Shown one piece after another: positions 11,134 through 21,111 of a stretch of DNA of 64,000 nt. Location: assembly GCA_037176725.1 (NCBI GenBank), contig JAZBRS010000026.1:61854501-61918500 (forward strand). The letters are read 5' to 3'. The notes beneath the pieces are model-generated. The model did not search any database and had not been told where the DNA came from. It saw only the letters and a list, made by a program, of their open reading frames with translations. The stretch comes from Posidonia oceanica. Its lineage: Eukaryota > Streptophyta > Magnoliopsida > Alismatales > Posidoniaceae. A program made the position numbers and the translations under genes. Positions within the stretch are counted from its first letter, which is position 1. Each line of letters opens with the position of its first letter.

Positions 11134-11299
11134 AATTGTCATATCTTCTTCTTTTCTTATCTTTTCTCCTCTGTTTTAAGAGTTTTCTAGTTGAGCCCTC
11201 CTCCTCGGACATAGCTGCTTATAGTGAGCCTGATTCCGATCGGTGCACGCGAGCTTCTGGCATTGTGCATGGATGATCTGAACACCAGGATTACTACAG

Positions 11300-11317
11300 T
11301 GCCGACTCCGCTAGGGA
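11300..11317 (+). other. Primer-binding site of element A (mutated)
   Basis: tgccgactccgctaggga differs at two positions from B's tggcgactctgctaggga. It lies one base after the LTR end (11298). Confidence 0.7.
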
Positions 11318-12049
11318 TGCTAGACTCTGGCTTTCGTTTCAGGCTTTTCGCTCGCCGCTTTCGTAGTTCTGCTTGCCTTTGTTTGCCTCTTTGCCTGTTT
11401 TGGTCGCTCTTCTGTGCAAACTCTTGGCAAGTCGCCTTGTGGTTACTTTGCTTAGGTTTTTGCACCCCCTCGGCTGCTTTTGCCTTGGTTTTTGCTATGT
11501 CTTGCTCTGCTTTGTCCAATTTGCTTGTTTACTTGCTTGTTTCCTTACTTCTGCTCTTATTTGCTTTACAGCTTACCTGTCTTCATTTTTCCTTATCTTT
11601 ATTTGCTCATTTGCTGCTTTATTTCCTGCAATGCATGTCTACATACTTGTTTGGCAACAATGCATGCTTTTTGAATGGTGAATGCTTTCTTTTACACATT
11701 TGCTATGTCACTACACACGCACATGCCCTGTATATATGGCTTTTGACATAATGAATACTTTCTCTTCACTATCATGCTCACAAACACTCACACATGCCAT
11801 GCACCTGCCTTTTGTTGTGTTGTATGCTGTTTGCCTGCCATATTTGACTGATTTTCTTCCCTTTCGCACATGCCATGCCTAGGATAGTAGAGACTGTCTG
11901 CTCTCCCTGTGGTTAACTAATAGTGGTAAGTAAAAAGAACTTCTAGGAGCAACTAGAGACTTCAAACAATCCTGCACCCCCTTGGGATAATAAAATGCAC
12001 AAGATAAAAAAACTCTAAGCATTTGCATAAGCATCATATAGGGCATGCA

Positions 12050-12350
12050 TTCTTCTCATCTGAGTCTACCTACTAGTCTGCGAAGGATAGTCCCGACCTC
12101 TTGTTCCACCGCTTTTGGCATGGGCCAAGTCAGTCGGTCTGTCCCCCCTTTGTCCAGGGGTCGTGTCGGTGTAGTGGAGTGTACTGCCCACACTTTGGCG
12201 AGGTCAGGGCCACCAACGCACCACCCTGTTATTTCCTTAGCTCTGCCTAGGAGTTCGACAGGGAGCCTACTTTTTTTGACCTGAGTCGGTGACCCGTACA
12301 CCTGAGGATACCTGAAGTAGATCACCTACTAGGATACACTAGACAGGTGA
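12050..12350 (+). other. Conserved leader block
   Basis: This block is the part of the leader most similar between A, C and the distant element B; the sequence around it is much less alike. It contains 'ttgttccaccgct', a CAGG/GT-rich centre and 'gccaccaacgcaccacc'. A packaging signal or structured RNA element would be expected between PBS and gag, but no structure has been computed. Confidence 0.4.
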
Positions 12351-12410
12351 GGGGGGCATACTAGAAAGCATACATATCATTCATGCCATCTAACTTAACT
12401 CATTTGCATC

Positions 12411-12420
12411 TGTCTTTCAG
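12411..12420 (+). promoter_or_regulatory. Acceptor-like site upstream of gag
   Basis: tgtctttcag is identical in C (49321-49330); B has 'ctctttttacag' ending at 32954. All three lie 140-220 bp before the gag ATG. Confidence 0.4.
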
Positions 12421-12637
12421 TTTCTAATCCTTGTTTGTCTCTGTCTGTGTCAGCAGTGATCGGTAAGCGAGTTCCCCATGCTGGAGCTTGAGTACTAACC
12501 CTTTCTGACACCCCTGTTGCGACCTTGTTCGCGACCATTCCCCTTCTGAGCTATCTGTCTTTGCGATGATAGCTCCTATTAGGAATCGCCGTTTGCATAC
12601 CCGTCACAGCCCCATTCTCATGCGCTCTAGGTCAGCA

Positions 12638-14640
12638 ATGGCCCAGTACGTCAGTGAGCCTCTCTTTACTCCTGTCACGGAGGGTGTTTCCGCTCCGGCT
12701 CCTCCGATTGCTCCTTCTGCCCCTTTTGTTCCTCCTCCGATGCCAAGATTTCCTCCCCTGACGCCTCTAGGATCTCAGTATGTCCCGGGACACTGGCAAG
12801 CATCTCTTCCTCCGGATCCAGTCGCCGAGTCTATCTTGATGACCGTTACTCGCGTTTCGAAGATGCCATTGCCCCCTCCTTCCTAGGGATACGTCGCCTT
12901 TGACATTCCTCCTACCGTTGCTGCGACTTTTGCGATAGCACCTATCCCCCCCGGACAGTCTGTGTCCGTGCCATTCGCTTCTCAATCTTCGCCGGTGCTG
13001 CACTTCAGTGTTCCCTCTAACGGAATGCCTGAGGCTCAGTACCAGCACCTGATGGAGCTTGCCTAGAGACTGCAGGGCATGGCTCTATCGGTTCGCCCCC
13101 CTGTACTCCTGTCGCTCCTGAGGTTCCTTTGAGGCCAGTTCCTGCATTTCATGCATCTACCTTTAGACCTCCGCCTCGACCATCGTCTCAACTGCTCACG
13201 GTTCCGACGATGGGTGCCCTTTTACCGCCTCCTTCTGCACAACACTTAGCACAGCATGCTCCTCTTCCCCCTAGTGGTCAGTCCTTTGGACTGGCTGGAG
13301 CCCAGTACCCCACTGGCTCACTGTCTAGCACCCTGCCTGTACAGCAACTGGTGCTCCAGCATCCTACCCCTCCCACAGCACAGCATGTCATCTACCCTCC
13401 TCCATTGCATCAGGCCCAGAACCCTGCATTCATCCCTGCATACACAGTCCCCAGCACAGATACGCTGGCCATCCCGTTGCTCCACCAAGCGACGCTATGG
13501 TAGATCCGGAGGAGCACTTAGATGCGACCCATTCGGCGTATGTGCTCACTACCCCTGCCGATCCCTCTCCTATGGCAGCAAATACAAACCCCATCAACAA
13601 CTGGATGGACGTCTTGGAGAAGGCACTACGACTAGTGCAGGGTACTGAGCACCAGACCTACCAATTCCAGGACCTCTGTTGCTTTCCAGAGGCGGTACTC
13701 CCTCCGAAGTTCAAAATCCCAGACTTCGAGAAGTACAACGGTAGGGGCTGCCCCGTAGCACACCTGAAGGCGTATTACGGTGATCTCGCTCAGCTTCAGG
13801 CTCACGAGAGGTTGCTGATCCGCCTGTTCCAGAAGAGCTTGACCGGACCGGCAATCAAGTGGTTCACGTCGCTTGATATGTCAGCCATCAAGACTTGGAA
13901 CGACCTCAGTCAAGCGTTCCTGGAACAGTACTCCTTCAACCTCGATTTAGTCCCAAAGCAGGCGGACTTGATCGCAATTAAGCAGAATTCCAGCAAGCCG
14001 TTCGGGGAGTACGTCGGCCGCTGGCGCGTCCTTGCTTCACAAGTCCGAGATAGACCCTCTGACGAGGAGTCTAACGAGATTGTTATCAAAGGGGCGCAGC
14101 CATCTCTTGGGGCTCTGCTAGCATCCAACCAGTCACTACTTTTGCAGCACTCATCCGAGCTGGAGCGCGCGTGGAGAGTTCTTTGTGGAGTGGCAACTTC
14201 CCGGCTCTCTCTGCGTTCGCTAAGCAGGCCGCGATCAGCAGTAACAGTGCCAACAGCAGCACCTCCAACAACAACAGCGGTAGCAGCAACAACCGTCCAA
14301 AGAAGAAAGACTCGCCGAAAACCGCTGTTGCAATCGTTGACTCTCCTACTATGCCTGTTCACTTGCCGTCCCGGCCTGCCCCAGCTCAGATGGTGTATGC
14401 TCCTGCACCTAGGAATCTACCCACACCATAGATTACAACCACCGCTAAACCGGTCTACCTCGCTGCACCGGTTCAGCAAGGCTCATACCAGAGGCAAAGA
14501 AGGCCACCCACTGAGAAGCGGAAATTTGCCCCACTGGTGGAACCGCTCACGGTCATCTTCCGAAGGTTGCATCGCTCCTAAAGTTCCCGGAGGTTCGCCC
14601 GCCCCTAAATCCTTTGTCGCATCAGCTCCGAGTCGGGAGT
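12638..14640 (+). pseudogene. gag: gag of element A (broken)
   Basis: This encodes the structural capsid/nucleocapsid protein that packages the element RNA. The start is the ATG in 'caatggcccagt', conserved in C (49547) and as MAH in B (33096). A proline-rich N-terminal part (to about 13500) is followed by the Retrotrans_gag core, with KYNGRG, HLKAYYGDLAQL, LTGPAIKWF, TWNDLSQAFLEQY and YVGRWRVLASQVRDRP visible at about 13700-14060. Lesions relative to C include TAG for CAG at 12884, 13064 and 14429, 1-bp losses near 13100, 13460 and 14118, and a deletion near 14610 of about 355 bp that removes the zinc-knuckle region still present in C at about 51540-51600. Not functional. Confidence 0.85.
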
Positions 14641-15945
14641 TCACATGATCCGACCGCGTGCCAGGCCGGAGCGTCCCTTCGCGCCCCCTGCTGTGCTTCC
14701 TCAGGCTCAACCCTCTGTACACCTCCTAGCTAGGGCCCAGCCTAGATCCCCTATCCACCTCTTAGGGCGGCCTCAACTAGAATCCCCTATACATCTTCTA
14801 GGCAGACCTCAGCCGGCCCCTGCCTTCCCACCCCAACAAGCTTACCATTTAGATAGACCTCAATACCCAGTAGGTCCCCCTGTAACCCCTCCTGTGCTCG
14901 CAGCACGTGCTCCGATGGTTATTGATTTAACCCTGGACACCCATCGCGTCCCTTACAGTTACGCCACAGAAATGTGCGCGGAAGTAACACGATCGGAGAG
15001 GGTCTACAGACCCCCAGCACCGACAGTTAGGCCAAATTACCCTGAACCTGCTATGCCCCCACCCTCAAACCAACTCATAGCTGATCCGGCCTCTAACCTA
15101 CCTGTGGTAAGCCAAATCCCTGCCTAACCTGTAGTGACCCAATCTCCTGCCACTACCCCTCTAGAGCTTGCCAAAACTACCCCTCCTGCTGCCAAGAAAA
15201 ACCAACCCAAAGCTGACATAACCTCCCAACTTAAGAAGGTGAAAGCCGACATTTCCATCTGGGACCTAATCCACACCTCTGCCGAACACCGCGAGGCTTT
15301 TCTTCACGTGTTCCAGGCTGCCCATATGTCCCAATCTATTGAGCCTTCGGCCTTTGAAAGCATGGTAGGGATGATTGCGGAGCCCCAAGTCATCTCTTTT
15401 ACAAGCGATGAGCTGCCTCCGGCGGGGATGAATCACAATCAACCCCTGTTCGTCACGGTTCAGTTCAAAAACTTTCGCATTCCCCTAACGCTGGTTGATA
15501 ACGGGTCAGGCCTTAACGTCTGCCCCTTACGTACTGTAACTAAGCTCGGATACAAAGCCGAGGATATCACACCAGCCGTGAAAGGAATGACAACTTTTGA
15601 CAACACCCACCATGACACTCTGGGGAACCTGATTATTCCTCTTGCCATTGGCCCGGTCGTATTCGATGTAGAATTCTATGTCGTCAACTTGAAGCCAAAC
15701 TTCAATTTTCTGCTTGGGCGCCCTTGGCTCCACAAGCATCAGGTCCTTCCCTTAACCCTCCATCGAATGATAAAGTACCGTCACGGCGATGATGTCATTG
15801 TCGTTATGGTGGAGAACTTTGAGAAGGAGCGGATCGAGGCAGTCTCCCCCGTCTCTTAACAAACTATCCCGTTTGACCCTGAGACTTCCGAAGCCTTGTA
15901 TCGCGTTAATCGGTGCGAGCCGGTTAACTTCATTCTTGATCTTGA
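14641..15945 (+). pseudogene. Proline-rich linker and aspartic protease of element A (broken)
   Basis: The first part (to about 15130) is a proline-rich linker with tandem-like 'HLLGRPQ' segments and an 'EVTRSERVYRP' motif, related to the TRSGR-Y motif ahead of the protease in this lineage. The protease follows: WDLIHTSAEHREAF, ISFTSDELPPAGMNHNQP, the active-site DNGS (Asp codon 15497-15499) and FLLGRPWLHKHQVLP. DNGS replaces the usual DTG/DSG, as is normal for Tat proteases. It would cut the Gag-Pol polyprotein. Stops: TAA for CAA at about 15125 and TAA for TCA at 15857. A 1-bp gain near 15945 shifts the frame. Confidence 0.82.
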
Positions 15946-17950
15946 AACGTGCCAACTCCTTGGCCGTTCACAACAACCCCTTTCAAATGGTCGAGAATGT
16001 ATGTCACAGGTGGGATTACATAAAGGGTACACAGCTCGGGCGTCACGGCCAGGGGATCGCAGAGCCGATCGTAGCGGCGGAGCGGAGGAAATCTGAAGGC
16101 CTCGGTTATGAGCCCAAGCCCAACGAAGATCACTGCTTTCAACTCAAGGATCCGGAACCAGCCATTCCCGAAGACCTCACTAACTTCACCAGTGTAGGAG
16201 TTCTGGGATCAACAGACGATCAAGTCGCGGTGCCAACAGAAGATTGGGTCTACATTGAGGACTACTACTCGGATGAGGAGCAGTCTGGCGCAGTAGAGGC
16301 AGTCCCAATTGGCAGCAAGGCTTTGATCAGCACAGAGGTGCCACGGTCAGTTTGTTTGGCTCTTCCTTCAGCAGATGCAGTAGACAATTCAGCAGGCTCT
16401 GTGGCAGAACTGACAAGCTCTTACATTTCTGCAGCCACATCTGCATTACAAGCACAGGCAGTAGCAGTAGCTCAGAAGTCAGAGACACTCCTTCTGGCAC
16501 AGTCAGGCAGGGTACCTGCGGTCGCAGTCGCATAAGTACCGCTGTCACTCTCTCTGGAGGGCAGTCAGTCAATTCAGTCAGCAGCGCGACTCGGCCCACT
16601 TCAGCAGCCGCATCACCGAGAATGCAGCCGGCACAGTCCGCTTCACATTCTCCTACCGCAAAACAGCAACTCTCATGGTAGGCCCCCATGGCGTTAGAGG
16701 CTGCACTCTCTCAGTCACAACCAGATGCGGAGGACCAATTGAGCACCATAGTCTCCCGGCCCTTGAGCCCTCAGAAGAGCACCTCTGCCTGTCCTCTAAC
16801 TGCAACAGTGACCCTAGCAGCGTTCCCATCTGCAGCCCCACTGACCAATGTGTTTGGATCTCCGATGCCGAAGCTACTGCTATCAGGCGCGCCCGTGAGC
16901 CAGACCATGCAAATACCAAGGGCAGCAATCCATCTTACAGCCGGGCCAGAGCCGCAGGCCCCCGACGCCTACTACGTCAACTCACCATCGGATGAGGAGG
17001 AAGGAGTGGCGATAGAAGCCCAGGTCGATTCATGGATGTCCGACTTAGAGTTACTTTATCAAGAATAGCTCAAGTCGATTGTAGAAGACCTGGTGGAGCA
17101 CCAAGCTGCAGAAAGGAAAGGGAAAGCCGTGGCGACGGACCCTCCTCTGCGAGAAGACCATGCCTCTATCATGGTCCTGGAAGAAGACTCAGCAGTACCA
17201 GACTCCCCTAGACCAGATGAGCTCATTACCTTCCAACCAGAAGGCGGGTCTAGGTGGTTTCTGCAGCACATGCCTCACTTAGGCAGTGTAGCAAGCGGCA
17301 GTGCCCAGATCAGCTGCCAGTCCGTCATACCCTCCACGAGCGCACCAGAAGACTCAGAGGAGGAAGCACTAGCAGTCCAAGCGACAGCAGTAGTAGAGCA
17401 GAAAGCAGAATCGGCAACAGAATCATCAACAGCCTCAGTAGCAGGGCCATTAGCAGTATCAGTGACAGAATCAACATGGCCCTCAGCAGAATCAGCAAGG
17501 CCTTCAGCAGCATCAGCAAAGCACTCAGCAGAATTAGTCGGTCCAGAGCAGACAGAAGAAGTTGCCAGGACGGAGGTCGCGCACCGAAGCTACAAGAATA
17601 CTCGAGTAAGCGTGACCATCCTGAAGCGTCACTAGAGCCAAGCAGCGGAACACATACACTCTTTCGACATCGCAAATCCTTCTTTTGAGAAAGAGATCCT
17701 CCCGGAACTTATTGCTTATGGGGAGGAGGATGATACAGGCGAGGACGAGACTGACGAACCGTTGGCCGAGTTCCTGCCCTATGACGATGACTCAGAAGGC
17801 CCCAACCTCCATTTTGAAGAAGAAACAGAGGTTGTCAACATCGGCACAGCTGAGGAAGTCAGAGAAGTCTGCATCAATGCCCAGCTGTCCCCCCAGGCTC
17901 GAGCAGAGTTCATCGCATTCCTAAAAGAATATGCGGATGTCTTCGTCTAG
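15946..17950 (+). pseudogene. PR-RT spacer of element A with G-patch-like motif
   Basis: This is about 2 kb between protease and RT. Its start (about 16000-16110) reads HRWDYIKGTQLGRHGQGI...EGLGYEP, which resembles a G-patch, a glycine-rich RNA-binding motif found next to some retroviral and Tat proteases. It continues as an Ala/Ser/Glu/Thr-rich, low-complexity stretch, then an acidic segment (EEDDTGEDE) and NIGTAEEVREV, a motif usual just before RT in this lineage. Apart from TAG for CAG at 17066 and 17633 and two compensating 1-bp indels, the frame is continuous with both PR and RT, so no intron is needed here. The length is unusual. What the spacer does is unknown. Confidence 0.6.
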
Positions 17951-19383
17951 AGTTACGAATATATGGTTGGCCTTGACATAGAGATAGTGGTGCACAATCT
18001 ATCCTTCGATCCAGATGCCAAGCCAGTAAAGTAGAAACTGAGAAGATGGCGACCGCAGTGGCTGCTTATGATCAAAGAAGAGATCATGAAACAACATAGA
18101 GTTAATTTCCTCAAGGTTGTCCTTTATCCTGAATGGCTGGCAAACACTGTACCTATGCCCAAGAAAGATGGCCGCGTCCGGATCTGCATCGACTATAGGA
18201 CCTGAACAAGGCGAGTCCCAAGGACGACTTCCCATTGCCTCACATTGACGTCCTAGTCGACAATACAGCGGGCCACAAGATGCTTTCCTTCATGGACGGC
18301 TTTTCTGGATATAATCAGATCAAAATGGCTGAAGAAGACATGGAAAAGACTTCATTCATTACCCCTTGGGGAGTCTTCTACTACGAAGTCATGCCGTTCG
18401 GGCTGAAGAATGCTGGCGCAACCTATCAGAGGGCCATGACTGCACTGTTCCACGACGACATGCACCAAGAAGTGGAGGTCTATGTAGACGACATGATTGC
18501 TAAAACCAAAGAGCCTGAAGATCATCTTGCCTGTCTGAAGAAGCTCTTTACTCGTCTACGAAAATACAAGCTGCGCCTGAACCCCAACAAGTGTGTATTC
18601 GGGGTGTCATCTGGCAAACTGTTGGGCTACATTGTTAGCCAAAGAGGGATTGAGGTGGACCTGATGAAGGCCAAAGCCATCGTGGATATGCCACCCCCTC
18701 GGACTGAAAAGGAGGTCAGAGGTCTACTTGGGCGTTTACAATACATCAGTCGCTTCATTGCATAGCTTACGCCCATCTGTGAACCTATATTCAAGCTCCT
18801 GAAGAAGAATGCGCAGATTCATTGGAGCGAGGAGTGTCAGGCTGCATTTGCCAAGATCAAGCAGCTGCTGATTAAGCCTCCTGTCTTGGTTCCCCCCACT
18901 CCGGGGAGACCCTTACTTCTCTACCTTTCTACCACACAGCATTCCATGGGTGCTGTCTTGGGCCAATATAACGAATCTGGTAGAAAGGAGCGTGCCCTTT
19001 ACTACCTGAGCAAGAAGTTCAATGAATGCGAAGCCAAGTACAGTACAATAGAGAAGACTTGCCTATCCCTTGTCTGGGCTGCACAGAAGTTAAGGCACTA
19101 CATGATGGCATACCCAGTTCAGCTCTTGTGCCGGCATGATCCTATCTAGTTCCTCTTTCAAATACCGGCCATGGTAGGGAGATGTGTTAAGTGGCAGGTG
19201 CTACTGTCTTAGTATGACATCACCTTTGTCACTCAGAAGTTCATGAAGGACCAAGCTATGGCAGACCATCTTGCTGATCTCCCACTGCCTGAATATCAGC
19301 CACTCCAGACGTAGTTTCCAGATGAAGACATTCTGTTTGCAATGGAGGACTCTGAAGACAAAGATCCTGAAGATCAGGAATAA
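17951..19383 (+). pseudogene. pol: Reverse transcriptase and RNase H of element A (broken)
   Basis: This copies element RNA into DNA and degrades the RNA strand. The RT core shows YPEWLAN, PKKDGRVRICIDYR, GFSGYNQIKMAEED, PFGLKNAGATYQRAM, the catalytic YVDDM at 18481-18495, and LGYIVSQRGIEVD; RNase H shows YYLSKKFNECEAKYSTIEK at about 19000-19060. Lesions: TAG at 17948, TAG for CAG at 18034, a 1-bp loss near 18198 in the 'YRDLNKA' motif, TAG for CAG at about 18763, TAG for AAG at 19147, TAG for CAG at 19210 and 19312, and TAA for CAA at 19381. The catalytic YVDDM itself is intact. Confidence 0.9.
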
Positions 19384-20030
19384 TGGCAGTTATACTTTGA
19401 TGGTGCTGTGAACAAGAAAGGTCGAGGCATAGGCGCAGTGCTGACAACGCCTCATGGACAAATGATTCCCTTCTCTAGGAAGCTGACCTTCAAATGCACC
19501 AACAACGAAGCAGAGTACGAGGCATGCATCCTAGGACTGAATGTCACCCTCGAGCATGAGGTGCAGAAGCTGCTGGTGCACGGCAATGCTATGCTGGTGA
19601 TATCTCAAGTCAGTGGCGAGTGGAAGACGAAAGATCCGAAGCTACTGCCATATCATGAACACCCGCTGAAGCTGATAGAATAATTTGCAAGCATCTGCTT
19701 CGCATACATGAACCGAGCAAGGAACGCATATGGAGATGCGTTGGCAACCCTGGCGTCTTGGCTCAGCATACCTGAAGATAGCACAGTTGATGTATCTGTT
19801 ACTCGAATTGAGCAGCCTGCACACTGTATGAGCATTGAAGAGACAGATTCAACGACAGAGAAGCAGCCCTGGTACAAAGACATAAAAGCTTTCCTAGAGT
19901 CTGGCAGCTTTCCATCCGGTACCTCAGCAGTGGACAAGAGAACTCTGACGCGTCTGGCGTCAAAGTATGTATTGGGGGCGGGACAGTTGTACAAAAGGTC
20001 ATACAATCAAATGCTCCTGCACTGCCTAAA
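19384..20030 (+). pseudogene. Archaeal-type second RNase H of element A (broken)
   Basis: This is the second RNase H, specific to Tat-lineage elements and lying between RT-RH and integrase. Visible motifs are YFDGA (first Asp codon 19399-19401), CTNNEAEYEACILGL with the catalytic Glu, VHGNAMLVISQ, and ARNAYGDALATLAS near the end. In the third motif the expected catalytic Asp is Asn (AAT at 19585-19587), whereas C keeps GAT at 56668-56670. There is a TAA for CAA at 19681. After about 19800 comes a connector to integrase (PWYKDIKAFL..., LASKYVLGAGQLYKR). Confidence 0.85.
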
Positions 20031-21111
20031 AAAATTAGAGGCCGATGCGCTGATGCTTCAAGTGCATGCGGGGACCTGCGACCCGCACATGAATGGTGTC
20101 CTCCTGGCCAAGAAAATAATGCTGTAAGGATACTACTGGCTAACTATGGAAGCAGACTGCTGCCGATTTGTGCGCAGATGCCATAATTGCCAAGTGCATG
20201 GTAACTTTATTCGAGCGCCTCCTCAAGAACTGCATAGCATGTCGTCGCCGTGGCCCTTCTCCACCTGGGGGATTGATGTCATTGGCGTCATCCACCTTCC
20301 AACCTCTAATGGTCATCGTTACATTCTGGTAGCGATTGATTACTTCACTAAGTGGGTGGAAGCGACCTCCTACAAAACAGTGACTGCCGTGGCTACAGAA
20401 AAGTTCATCAGAAATAATATCGTAGCCCGGTACGGGGTCCCACATGCAATTATATCTGACAATGGCACAAATTTCATTGCTAAGAGGATCGAAGATTATC
20501 TGCAGAGTTTCAGTATCAAACATCACAGATCCTCGCCTTACCGGCCGCAGATGAACGATGCAGTGGAGTCTGCCAACAAAAATCTAGTCAAAATCCTGAA
20601 GAAGATGGCAGAAACTCATAAGGACTGGCACGACAAGCTTCCTTACGCACTCTGGGCGTATAGGACATTTGTCCGCACTTCAACAGGCGCCACCCCATAC
20701 TCTCTAGTGTATGGCATGGAGACGGTGTTTCCCATCGAGGTAAAGATCTCCTCACTACGGATCCTGCGCGAAGCTGAGTTGGATGAAGCAGAATGGGTAG
20801 AAGACCGCTGTGTCCAACTAAATCTGATTGATGAGCACAGGCTACAAGCTATGCATAATGCTCACTGCTACCAAAAGAGAATGGCCAGGTCATACTTGAA
20901 GAAAGTTCAACCAAGAGGCTTCCAGACAGGGGACCTTGTTCTGCGCGCCATTCACTTGCCTGATTGTTGAGGGAAATTCCGACCTAACTGGCATGGTCCC
21001 TTTGTGGTCAAACATGTCTTTGCAGGCGGTGCTGTAACTCTTGAGGATATGAATCAGGTCGAGCAGTCTGAGCCCGTCAACCTCTACTACCTCAAGAAGT
21101 ACTATCAGTAG
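20031..21111 (+). pseudogene. Integrase of element A (broken)
   Basis: This inserts the cDNA into host DNA. The N-terminal zinc site (HAGTCDPH..., CHNC) lies at about 20060-20190. The DDE core has GIDVIG, SDNGTNF (Asp 20458-20460) and ESANK, so all three acidic residues are present. The C-terminal part has GATPYSLVYGME, RGFQTGDLVL, and then, after the stop, WHGPFVVKHV and VNLYYLKKYYQ, ending in TAG at 21109-21111. Lesions: TAA for CAA at about 20125 and TGA for CGA at 20968. The end at 21111 is set by alignment and by loss of coding character beyond it. Confidence 0.9.

Larger units (their letters stand above)
5394..11298 (+). mobile_element. Element A 5' LTR (5.9 kb)
   Basis: Starts TGTTGACA and ends TACTACA. 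In order it has a GC-moderate start, a pyrimidine block (5780-6060), an A-rich block (6060-6820), a second pyrimidine block (6830-7200), a GC-rich region with a putative promoter (7268-7320), a degenerate 'attgcat' repeat region (8570-9480), a splice-donor-like site (9747/9748), a 30-bp minisatellite (10215-10620), a conserved terminal block with ggtgcctaacacc (10926-10938) and a PBS look-alike (11123-11133). Against the 3' LTR it is about 6% diverged at both ends but nearly identical from about 5770 to 8110 (hand alignment). No gene is seen; open frames are compositional. Confidence 0.92.
11299..12637 (+). mobile_element. Element A untranslated leader
   Basis: A 1.3-kb leader with a T-rich first half and, at about 12050-12350, a block well conserved in B (32560-32830) and C (48960-49260), for example 'agtctgcgaagga' and 'gtcagtcggtctgtccc'. 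It ends with a pyrimidine-rich acceptor-like site at 12411-12420. Upstream ATGs are frequent, and I see no conserved ORF before gag. Confidence 0.8.

Noticed and set aside
15860..17950. Ogre-type intron between protease and RT
   Set aside because: Both copies can be read through in one frame after allowing for single lesions, and I see no shared strong donor/acceptor pair. Kept only as an alternative in the findings.
12638..21111. Fungal RIP as the source of C-to-T changes
   Set aside because: The element lineage and the CHG-type context point to a plant genome. RIP is fungal and favours CpA without this CAG focus.
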